Positions 57,106 to 64,000 of a DNA stretch of 64,000 bases are shown here, piece by piece. The stretch comes from Marinobacter sp. CHS3-4 (GTDB lineage: Bacteria > Pseudomonadota > Gammaproteobacteria > Pseudomonadales > Oleiphilaceae): positions 558,001 to 622,000 of the forward strand of contig NZ_JASGBJ010000001.1 of the NCBI RefSeq assembly GCF_030053415.1, given 5' to 3'. A program made the position numbers and the translations under genes. Within the stretch, counting starts at the first letter, position 1. Each line of letters starts with the position of its first letter. The notes below the pieces were generated by a model that saw only the letters and a list, made by a program, of their open reading frames with translations, was not told the origin of the DNA and searched no databases.

Positions 57106-58413
57106 TTAAACGTAGAAATCCAGGTCTTCCATGGACTTCAGCAAATCCCGCATCTTGATGGGATCGTCACCGAAGAAGAACACCAGCCCCCAGTGGGTAC
57201 CGAAGGCATTCCGATCCGGCACGGTCTCTTCAGTCGGTGCAACCAGTTCGTGGAAATCGAAGTAGGGGTGCTCAATGCACTCTTTCGGCATCTCCAGCTT
57301 GCTGACCACGCGACGGCGGGGATAGACACCGAAGCAGCCCGCATAACCTTGTGCTCCCTCGACTTCCTTGGGGAAGAACGCAGCCACTTCCTCTTTCGTG
57401 CTCTTCGGATCGAAAACCAGCATGGAAGCCTGGTAAGCGCTGAATCCGTAGGCTCTTTCAATCAGTTCGAAAGCCTTGAAGCCCGGTGGGCGATAGGCGA
57501 TCTCACCAAAGTACATCTCGCCGTCAGCGGTCACAAAGTACTCGGGGTGAATCAGGCCGAACTTGATATCGAAGGTTTTGATCAGCAGTTCGATCTGCTT
57601 GGTAATCGCGTTGCGCCAGCTCTCAAGTTCTTTTGTAGCGGGCACGAACACAGAGTAGCCCAGCGTCACATACTCAGAAATGTTGAGGAACTGGATCTTG
57701 CCATCGTGAATCCAGGCTTCAACCGCAAATTCCCAACCACTCAGGTGGCTTTCCATCAGCAGCGGATATTCCTCGGCAGGAATATGATCAATTTCCTCTA
57801 ACGTCCGGATCATCCGATGGCCAAGGCAGCCGGCCTTGTCGAAAGCCTTGACGTGAATCGGGTCATCCGGGTCGCCATCCAGCTTGAGCAGTGTCTGGTT
57901 AACACGCTTCATGAAACGGATGATGTCGTCTTTCTCGTGAGCTTCCTCGAAGATGCCGACACGAATGCCGCCAAGCTGGGCACGGCGCTTCATCAGGGCC
58001 TTGTCACGGAACAGGATCGACTGCCCGTACATGCGCGGGCTGTCCATCAGCACCGAGTTGATCGCACCAGACCACTCAACGGTCTCTTCAAACAGCGGGA
58101 CGGCAACATCCACGCCCTCTTCTTTCAGCCTTGTGGCGATCTCCATAGACCGGTCATTAAGGCGGATAAAATCCCATGCTATGAAAGGGATGTGGTTAGC
58201 TTTACAGAAATCCGTGGCCCACTCAGGCGCAACGACAATGTAGCGACGGTCAAAGTTCTGTGCCGCCTTGATGGCGTTGACGCTCCAACCGAGCAGGGCA
58301 ATATAGCCCTTGTTTGGATCTTTCGGCTTTTCGGTGCCCTTGACTGAGGGCATTTCCGGGTCGCGCCATGCAAGGACTTCCGGTGACATTTCTGATTCAG
58401 GTGTAGTCGCCAT
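57106..58413 (-). CDS. ATP-grasp domain protein of unknown substrate
   Basis: A 435-residue protein: a pre-ATP-grasp Rossmann-like part (YIALLGWSVNAIKAAQNFDR, about 37-56) and an ATP-grasp ligase domain with LFRDKALMKRRAQLGGIRVG, HVKAFDKAGCLGHRM and the metal-site strand EMYFGEIAYRPPG. In most ATP-grasp enzymes that site reads E-x-N-x-R; here the Asn is Ala (EIAYR). Such enzymes join a carboxylate to an amine or thiol. It is divergent from an M17 aminopeptidase, suggesting peptide-bond making and breaking, but substrate and pathway are unknown. Confidence 0.82.
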   Translation of the reverse strand: MATTPESEMSPEVLAWRDPEMPSVKGTEKPKDPNKGYIALLGWSVNAIKAAQNFDRRYIVVAPEWATDFCKANHIPFIAWDFIRLNDRSMEIATRLKEEGVDVAVPLFEETVEWSGAINSVLMDSPRMYGQSILFRDKALMKRRAQLGGIRVGIFEEAHEKDDIIRFMKRVNQTLLKLDGDPDDPIHVKAFDKAGCLGHRMIRTLEEIDHIPAEEYPLLMESHLSGWEFAVEAWIHDGKIQFLNISEYVTLGYSVFVPATKELESWRNAITKQIELLIKTFDIKFGLIHPEYFVTADGEMYFGEIAYRPPGFKAFELIERAYGFSAYQASMLVFDPKSTKEEVAAFFPKEVEGAQGYAGCFGVYPRRRVVSKLEMPKECIEHPYFDFHELVAPTEETVPDRNAFGTHWGLVFFFGDDPIKMRDLLKSMEDLDFYV

Positions 58414-58709
58414 GCTATAACTCCTTTTTATTTGCGATACGGCATCGGAAATGTTGCCGTTTCTCTTGGCTAATCACGATCCCGGTCTTCTCACCATATA
58501 TGCGCAACTGTTGCATTGGCAAACTATATTCGAAGGTGAATTGTGCTTAAGGTCTTTCATTTATCGTCTACTCAAAGCCCTTGGGCTTCGCGGCTACATG
58601 AACTAACGTTCTGAGTACGGATCAATGAAAGCTGGTGTATATACCTGTCTGCACCGGTAAACCAACTATCGTTTTAGCTATATTTTCAGCCCCCAAAGGA
58701 GCTTCAAAA
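58414..58709. other. Divergent promoter region of the ATP-grasp and M17 genes
   Basis: 296 bp without a gene. A short inverted repeat GCAAC-T-GTTGC lies at 58504-58514 and could be a regulator site. An ATCAA at 58621-58625 resembles half an FNR box but its left half does not match. No clear sigma-70 promoter for either direction. Confidence 0.4.
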
Positions 58710-60197
58710 ATGAAGCCAGAATTCCCCGGATTATCGCCATTGTCGGTCCAGAAAGACCAACCGATTCCCGCTGCCTGGGATTTCAAGCCCGGATCAGGCG
58801 TGGTCCTCCTTGTGCCTGATGCGGATCGGAAAGTGATCGATAATACGCCCTGGTCCGACGCCCTGGGAGAGCGTCTATCAGCCCATCCGAAAACGGCCAA
58901 CCCGGTGTTTCTATCCATGCCCGGAGGTGAAAGAGCGGCGGTTGTGTTCGTGGCGGATCAACTTCAGACATTCAAGGCACTCACCCTGGCGCGTAAAACC
59001 ATTGGGCCTCTGATTGCTGACCGGGTGGAGGAAATAAACGTCCTTTGCCTGCTTGATGATGAGGTGGCCGCAGGGGCGATGGCTGAAGCCCTCCTGGCTG
59101 CGGCCCATGCAGCGCTTTTCCAGTTGCCTAGAATTACGGGCAAAGTCTCCGAGCCAAATAGCCTCAAAACCATGAGCTATTTCGGGGGCCTTGGTAACGC
59201 TGATTTTGGATACGCTGAGGCAACGGCTGAAGGCAATAACCTGGCTCGCTGGTTAACCCATTTGCCGGGCAATTACCTGAATCCGGGCATCTACCGTGAT
59301 TTCGCCGAATCGCTTGCCCGCCAGGAAGGCTGGAAATCAGAGTTCTATGACCGGGATAAACTGGAAGAGCTGGGCGCCGGCGCCTTTCTTTCCGTTGTTG
59401 AGGCCAGCCCGGTTAGGGATGCAGGCATACTGCATCTGGAATACCGCCCGCCGGGGGCTGAGGGCAAACCGCTCGCACTTGTCGGTAAAGGCATCTGTTT
59501 CGACACCGGTGGCAGCAACCTGAAAGTGGGCGGCAGTATGTTGGGCATGCATGGCGATATGCAGGGCAGTGCCGTGGCGCTGGGTGCTTTCCTCGCCTTA
59601 ACCCGTATGAACTTTGATCAGCCGGTGGATTGCTGGCTGGCACTGGCGGAGAACCATATCGGTTCGCGCGCAGTGAAGTGTAACGATGTTGTTACTGCCA
59701 TGGACGGTACCACGATCGAGCTCATCAATACCGACGCTGAGGGCCGGATGGTTCTATCGGATACCCTGGCACTCGTATCCCGGGGAAAGCCACGCGCGAT
59801 TATTGATTACGCAACCCTGACGGGTGCGGTCGTCGCTGCTCTGGGGCAACGAATGGCAGGAGCAATAACCAATCGCCGTGACTGGGTCGGGTCTCTGATT
59901 CAGGCGGGTGAACGTTGTGGTGAGAGAGTTTGGCCGTTTCCCTACGAAGATGATTACGATGAAGATTTAGAGTCGAAAGTGGCCGACACGCTGCAATGCA
60001 GAACCAAAGGCCCCGGTGATCATATATACGCCGCACGGTTACTTGGCCGTTTTGTGGACAAAGAAATCGGCTGGGTGCACGTTGACATGGCTTCTTCCGG
60101 CACTCATCCAGGCGGACTGGCGCAGATATCGACAGACTTGCAGGGTTTTGGCGTGCGTTTTGGCGTGGAATGGCTCAAAAAGGTGGCCAATGAGTAG
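58710..60197 (+). CDS. M17 (leucyl aminopeptidase) family peptidase
   Basis: A 495-residue two-domain cytosolic metallopeptidase. The catalytic domain keeps every M17 metal and catalytic residue: GKGICFDTGGSNLK (Lys, Asp, Lys), GDMQGSA (Asp) and NTDAEGRMVLSD (Asp, Glu, Arg). The N-terminal domain (about 1-170) is divergent from PepA. ATG 58710 has AAGGAG 9 nt upstream. It ends before a strong terminator. Its partner is the divergent ATP-grasp gene; together they hint at a peptide or amide metabolite turned over in anaerobic cells, though this is a guess. Confidence 0.9.
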   Translation: MKPEFPGLSPLSVQKDQPIPAAWDFKPGSGVVLLVPDADRKVIDNTPWSDALGERLSAHPKTANPVFLSMPGGERAAVVFVADQLQTFKALTLARKTIGPLIADRVEEINVLCLLDDEVAAGAMAEALLAAAHAALFQLPRITGKVSEPNSLKTMSYFGGLGNADFGYAEATAEGNNLARWLTHLPGNYLNPGIYRDFAESLARQEGWKSEFYDRDKLEELGAGAFLSVVEASPVRDAGILHLEYRPPGAEGKPLALVGKGICFDTGGSNLKVGGSMLGMHGDMQGSAVALGAFLALTRMNFDQPVDCWLALAENHIGSRAVKCNDVVTAMDGTTIELINTDAEGRMVLSDTLALVSRGKPRAIIDYATLTGAVVAALGQRMAGAITNRRDWVGSLIQAGERCGERVWPFPYEDDYDEDLESKVADTLQCRTKGPGDHIYAARLLGRFVDKEIGWVHVDMASSGTHPGGLAQISTDLQGFGVRFGVEWLKKVANE

Positions 60198-60241
60198 TTG
60201 CCGAGTGCGAGGCGAATGTTCGCTTTTGTTTATAAGCCTCC

Positions 60242-60274
60242 AAAAGCCGCAGGGCATTACCCTGCGGCTTTTTT
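60242..60274. terminator. Bidirectional terminator between M17 and MFS genes
   Basis: AAAAGCCGCAGGG (60242-60254) pairs with CCCTGCGGCTTTT (60260-60272), a 13-bp stem with a 5-nt loop. Six T residues end the plus strand; the minus strand has four. It serves both convergent genes. Confidence 0.93.
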
Positions 60275-60289
60275 AGTCCAGCGACCAGG

Positions 60290-61792
60290 CTATCGGGCGA
60301 TAGCTTCCTGACGGCGGCGGTTTTCTTCTTCGATTTGCAGGTCCACGGATGAAACCTGATATTCGTCGGCGAAGCCTGACTCCGGTTCTTTCAGCCACAT
60401 CAGGCACAGCAACCAGCTAACAAATGCACCGCAGGCGATGATGTAGAAGAACTGGGTGGGTGTAACAAAGGTAAAAATCGTCAGATAGACCACCGCGCCT
60501 ACGTTACCGTACGCACCGGCCATTCCTGATATCTGACCAGTAAGACGACGCTTGATGGAAGGAATTATCCCGAAGGTCGCACCCTCCGCTCCTTGTACAA
60601 AGAAGGATGTGAACACGGTAATACACACTGCAATGATGAGGGGCCAGGTGGAATTCATCAGCCCCATCAGGCCAAAGCCTATCGAGATACCGAACATATA
60701 GCTGAGCATCACGAACCGACGGTTACCCATACGATCTGACACAAGCCCGCCCATGGGGCGCGCGACCAGATTCACGAAAGCAAAGGAAGCAGCAATCAAG
60801 CCGGCTGCTGTTGCGCTCAAGCTCCAGGTTTGCTCAAAAAACATGGGCAGCATTGATACCACCGCCAGCTCGGCGCCAAAGTTGGCAAAGTAGGTGCTAT
60901 TGAGCGCTGCAACGCTATTGAACGGATACTTGTCATCTTCCGGCACGCCCCTCTTCAGGATCGGCACGTTCACTCTAAGAATCTGAATGATTTGATAGCC
61001 GACGATGGCAACAATCACGGCGTAGCAGATCATGGCACCTGTGAAGCTCAGGTAACCCATGTTTTCGATACGCCAGACCAGAATGCCCAACACGCCGACC
61101 AGAGGAATGGTCCACAGGATGAGTTTGATCATGTCACCCCAGCTGCTGACCTCCATAGCCACTGCCTTGCGCGGTTTCCGGTGAACCGTGCCGACAGGGC
61201 CATCAGTAATCGCAAACCAGTAGTAAACGCCGTAAGCCGCCATAACAAAGGCACTCTGGGCGATCGCCCAGCGCCAGCCATCCTCACCACCGTACATATT
61301 CAACGCTATGGTCGGCAGCGTGATTGCGGCTGCGGCAGAACCGAAATTGCCCCAGCCGGCATAGAAGCCCTCTGCGAAACCGATGTCTCTGGGCTTAAAC
61401 CACATCGCCGTCATGTGAATGCCGACCACGAAGCTGGCCCCAATAGAGCTAAGAATCAGTCGGCTGACCAACAGTTGGGTCATGGTATTGCCGAAGGCGA
61501 AAACCAGGGCCGGTATAGACATCAGCACCATGAGCACAGAGAACACCCGACGAGGTCCAAAGCGGTCCAGAGCCATGCCCACGATAATGCGGGCAGGAAT
61601 GGTTAGCGCCACGTTACAGATGGCGAAAAGACGAAGGTCATCGGCGGTTAGCCAGTTGACGCTTTTCAACATGCTCGAGGCCAGTGGCGCCATGTTGAAC
61701 CAAACGTAAAAGGTGATGAAGAATGCAATCCAGGTCAGGTGCAGGGCCCTGATCTCGGGATTTTTGACGTGGAAAACGTCTGCGACTTTCAT
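60290..61792 (-). CDS. NarK-type nitrate/nitrite MFS transporter
   Basis: A 500-residue 12-helix NNP-family transporter. Substrate arginines occur in helix 2 (LTIPARIIVGMALDR) and helix 8 (NLVARPMGGLVSDR); nitrate signatures are GFYAGWGNFGSAAAA and GMAGAYGNVGAVVYL. A long cytoplasmic loop links helices 6 and 7 (VHRKPRKAVAMEVSSWG), and the C-terminus is charged. It begins 45 nt after the universal stress protein gene and should be transcribed with it from an FNR-type promoter. Confidence 0.9.
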   Translation of the reverse strand: MKVADVFHVKNPEIRALHLTWIAFFITFYVWFNMAPLASSMLKSVNWLTADDLRLFAICNVALTIPARIIVGMALDRFGPRRVFSVLMVLMSIPALVFAFGNTMTQLLVSRLILSSIGASFVVGIHMTAMWFKPRDIGFAEGFYAGWGNFGSAAAAITLPTIALNMYGGEDGWRWAIAQSAFVMAAYGVYYWFAITDGPVGTVHRKPRKAVAMEVSSWGDMIKLILWTIPLVGVLGILVWRIENMGYLSFTGAMICYAVIVAIVGYQIIQILRVNVPILKRGVPEDDKYPFNSVAALNSTYFANFGAELAVVSMLPMFFEQTWSLSATAAGLIAASFAFVNLVARPMGGLVSDRMGNRRFVMLSYMFGISIGFGLMGLMNSTWPLIIAVCITVFTSFFVQGAEGATFGIIPSIKRRLTGQISGMAGAYGNVGAVVYLTIFTFVTPTQFFYIIACGAFVSWLLCLMWLKEPESGFADEYQVSSVDLQIEEENRRRQEAIAR

Positions 61793-61837
61793 GTCAGCCT
61801 CCTTGGCTGTCGGATTCAGAAGGGTAGAGCGCCGGCC

Positions 61838-62299
61838 TTAGTGGCTCGGCAGAATAAGAAGCGGGCACTGGATGCGACGAGCCAGGAAGGAGCTGACGCT
61901 GCCGAATGTCATGTAATCCAGCTCATCGACGAAATGAGTCAGCGAGCGCGCAATGAATCCGCCATCGGGCTCGTGACTGTGTCGGGCAATCACCAGCATG
62001 TCGGGATGGACTTTGTTTTCCGCTGCGTAAAGCAGCATTTTCCTGGCATCCCCCTCAAGCAGCAGCGTTTCGTGAACGATATTTTCTTGATTGCACGCCT
62101 CGCTTGCCTCCAGGAGATGACGTTTGAGGTCTTCGACTTCCTCATTGAAAAGGGATTCGTTGCTGGCGGTGATATCCCGAGGATTCTCTGCAACGGCGAC
62201 AAGGGTGAGGGTGGGTTCGAGGTTTCGGAACATGGTAATGGTTCGCACCAGCGCTAATTTCGCGTTTCGGGAACCGTCGTAAGCGATCATGATTTTCAT
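61838..62299 (-). CDS. Universal stress protein (UspA family)
   Basis: A 153-residue single-domain USP. MKIMIAYDGSRNAKLALV is the first strand and helix, and the C-terminal block GSVSSFLARRIQCPLLILP is typical. The usual ATP-binding G-x2-G-x9-G(S/T) motif is degenerate (ARHSHEPDGGFIARSL then FGSVSS), so nucleotide binding is uncertain. ATG 62299 has GGGAG upstream; the frame is open 15 codons earlier without similarity. Perfect FNR/Anr box 63 bp upstream; first gene of a two-gene unit with a NarK-type transporter. Confidence 0.88.
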   Translation of the reverse strand: MKIMIAYDGSRNAKLALVRTITMFRNLEPTLTLVAVAENPRDITASNESLFNEEVEDLKRHLLEASEACNQENIVHETLLLEGDARKMLLYAAENKVHPDMLVIARHSHEPDGGFIARSLTHFVDELDYMTFGSVSSFLARRIQCPLLILPSH

Positions 62300-62332
62300 T
62301 GTGAAGTTCTCCCAGAATGGATCTTTGGGAGC

Positions 62333-62375
62333 ATTAGCCCACACTCGGCGTCAGCCAATAATTGATGAAAATCAA
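62333..62375 (-). promoter_or_regulatory. Perfect FNR/Anr box upstream of the stress protein-narK unit
   Basis: TTGATGAAAATCAA (62362-62375) fits TTGAT-N4-ATCAA at all ten positions. On the minus strand GCTAAT (62338-62333) is a -10 candidate within one base of class II spacing. For the opposite gene at 62528 no suitable -10 lies at the right distance. Confidence 0.8.
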
Positions 62376-62527
62376 AAATCGCCTTTCCTACCCCGCCAGA
62401 GCATCGCCGCGGCTTTGGCCTCTCCTGCAAGAGGTACCTCCAATGCCCCGCAATGCAAAAGCCGGTTTCTGATACCGTTTAATAAGCACGCTCATCAGGC
62501 GCTTTTTCATCGACGGGGGGCAAGACC

Positions 62528-63862
62528 ATGGCTTCCAGCACAACAAAATCCCAACAATACCGGGCACTCGGCTTATCAACGTTTTCCTTCACGTTGTGCT
62601 TTGCCGTGTGGACGATTTTCTCGATCATTGGCCTCAAAATCGCGGAGGACCTGGACCTTTCAAACACTCAGCTCGGCTTGTTGATGGCGACGCCAATTCT
62701 AACCGGCTCGATCAGTCGATTGTTTCTGGGTATCTGGACGGACCGCTACGGGGGTCGCTGGGTTTTTGGTGTGCTGATGCTGACGACGTCTGCCTGTGTT
62801 TACCTGCTCACGCTGGCCACGACCTACCCCATGCTGTTGGTCGGTGCTCTTGGGGTGGGTCTGGCCGGTGGGTCTTTTATTGTTGGTGTTGCCTACACCT
62901 CAGCCTGGTTTGACGCAAAGCAACAGGGAACTGCGTTGGGCATCTTTGGTGCGGGCAATGTCGGCGCGGCGGTCACGAATTTTGGCGCACCGTTTTTGCT
63001 GGTGGCGTTTGGCTGGGAAGACACGGCCAGAATCTACGCGATGGTGTTGGCGTCGATGGGTGTGTTTTTCGTTCTGTTTGCGAAAGATGATCCGTTAACA
63101 GCGGCCCGGCGTGGTGGAGATCAGCAGTCTTTTCTGGAGCAGATGGCCCCACTACGAGAGCTCCGGGTATGGCGTTTTGCGCTTTATTATTTCTTTGTTT
63201 TTGGGGCCTTCGTTGCGCTTGCGCTATGGCTACCTCATTTCCTCATGGGTGTTTACGGACTCGACATTAAAACTGCGGGTATCATTGCTGCTTTGTACAC
63301 CATTCCCGCTTCTCTGTTCCGCATTCTGGGTGGCTGGATGTCTGACCGATTTGGTGCGCGTAGAGTCATGTACTGGACATTTATTGCCTCCGTCATATGT
63401 ACTTTCCTGCTGAGCTACCCTCCAACTGATTATGTGGTGCAAGGAATCGACGGCGACATTCGGTTTTCCATCGCAATGAGCCTGCCGGTGTTTGTCGCGC
63501 TGATATTTGTACTTGGCTTCTTCATGTCGTTGGGGAAAGCGGCCGTTTACAAGCATGTGCCGGTTTATTATCCGGAGCATGTGGGTGCCGTTGGTGGCGT
63601 TGTCGGCATGATCGGTGGGCTGGGTGGTTTTGCGCTGCCGCTCGCTTTTGGTGTGCTGAATGACCTTACTGGCATCTGGCAAAGCTGCTTTATGCTGATG
63701 TTCGGTATTGTTGCCGCGGCATTGATGTGGATGCACTACGCTGTCCGCAGTGCAGAACGCGAAGAATGGGCGGCTGACCAGGAACAGACAGATCTGCCTG
63801 AGCTGGCCTCGCCGCAGCTGTTTTATCCGCTTAACAGAAAACTGCCGTCGCGGAAATCTTGA
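62528..63862 (+). CDS. NarK1-type nitrate/nitrite MFS transporter
   Basis: A 444-residue NNP-family transporter of the short NarK1 type. Arginines are present in helix 2 ([14 protein letters not shown]) and helix 8 ([15 protein letters not shown]), and the nitrate signatures are [16 protein letters not shown] and [15 protein letters not shown]. It is the closest relative in the window of the arginine-less protein at 46532. ATG 62528 follows GGGGGG. The last 40 bases overlap the convergent pirin gene. Confidence 0.92.
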   Translation: MASSTTKSQQYRALGLSTFSFTLCFAVWTIFSIIGLKIAEDLDLSNTQLGLLMATPILTGSISRLFLGIWTDRYGGRWVFGVLMLTTSACVYLLTLATTYPMLLVGALGVGLAGGSFIVGVAYTSAWFDAKQQGTALGIFGAGNVGAAVTNFGAPFLLVAFGWEDTARIYAMVLASMGVFFVLFAKDDPLTAARRGGDQQSFLEQMAPLRELRVWRFALYYFFVFGAFVALALWLPHFLMGVYGLDIKTAGIIAALYTIPASLFRILGGWMSDRFGARRVMYWTFIASVICTFLLSYPPTDYVVQGIDGDIRFSIAMSLPVFVALIFVLGFFMSLGKAAVYKHVPVYYPEHVGAVGGVVGMIGGLGGFALPLAFGVLNDLTGIWQSCFMLMFGIVAAALMWMHYAVRSAEREEWAADQEQTDLPELASPQLFYPLNRKLPSRKS

Positions 63863-64000
63863 AGCGTCTGCTCAATTTCCGCCCGCGTGTTCATTACGAA
63901 CGGGCCGTATTGTGCCACTGGCTCGCCGATGGGTTTGCCGGCAATCAGCAGTATCCGGGCATCTTTCTTGCCCGCTCGCAGCCGAAGGGTGTCGCCGTCG
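63823..64000 (-). CDS. Pirin family protein, C-terminal end only
   Basis: The minus strand carries an open frame entering from the right edge and ending with TAA at 63823-63825. The 59 visible residues include [20 protein letters not shown] then [11 protein letters not shown] and DFRDGSF, the characteristic end of pirin-family cupins (nuclear pirin/quercetinase-like proteins with metal-binding N-terminal cupin). It overlaps the end of the convergent transporter gene by 40 bases. The remainder is outside the window. Confidence 0.9.
   Translation of the reverse strand, partial: DGDTLRLRAGKKDARILLIAGKPIGEPVAQYGPFVMNTRAEIEQTLQDFRDGSFLLSG

Noticed and set aside
58612..58625. Possible FNR box upstream of the M17 gene
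   Set aside because: The ATCAA half is perfect but the other half matches at only 2 of 5 positions and the -10 is absent.
34135..64000. Nitrate island as a recently acquired mobile region
   Set aside because: I see no integrase, transposase, tRNA or flanking repeat, and codon usage looks like that of the housekeeping half, so transfer is not supported from sequence alone.

Overview
The window reads as a chromosomal segment of a Marinobacter-like marine gammaproteobacterium (genus inferred, not proven). The basis is a moderately high GC, Pseudomonas-type gene neighbourhoods (radC-coaBC-dut-algC-argB; engB-cytochrome c4-dsbA-endonuclease/exonuclease; narGHJI followed by a PpiC-type isomerase), and an alcohol/aldehyde oxidation operon typical of hydrocarbon and lipid degraders. 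I see no rRNA, tRNA, insertion sequence, prophage or CRISPR array.

Region 1 (1-35 kb) is mostly housekeeping. It starts with a cut DUF503 gene, then a TetR/AidB-like acyl-CoA dehydrogenase pair, a SutA-like RNA polymerase-binding protein, an orphan lipase foldase, hemB-ppk, a DUF945 protein and coaD. Next is a minus-strand operon for membrane-associated alcohol oxidation (aldehyde dehydrogenase, Tat lipoprotein, GMC oxidoreductase) facing a TetR regulator across a perfect 16-bp palindrome. It continues with engB, cytochrome c4, dsbA, rpmB-rpmG, radC, coaBC-dut-algC-argB, an unknown membrane-anchored protein, argE and argA, a lipoprotein aminopeptidase, a 1264-residue PilZ/DUF1631/degenerate GGDEF-EAL protein, and an orphan phosphoribulokinase.

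Region 2 (34-64 kb) is a nitrate-respiration and anaerobic-growth island. moaA, moaB and moeA make molybdopterin for NarG. A Crp/Fnr (Dnr-like) regulator sits at the end of the minus-strand run narK-like-narG-H-J-I-ppiC-sirB2-moaB-moeA. narX-narL is divergent from it. ubiT faces ubiU-ubiV (oxygen-independent ubiquinone synthesis), and hemN supplies haem without oxygen. There are three NarK-type transporters with intact substrate arginines and a fourth, beside narG, that has lost both. A single-domain globin, a divergent ATP-grasp/M17 aminopeptidase pair, a universal stress protein and the end of a pirin gene complete the window.

Four FNR/Anr-type boxes (upstream of ubiT, ubiU, narK and the stress protein) tie the island together as an oxygen-controlled regulon, with NarX-NarL adding nitrate control. 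The least explained parts are the arginine-less NarK paralogue, the ATP-grasp/M17 pair, the protein between argB and argE, and the 200-nt terminator-ended interval beside engB.
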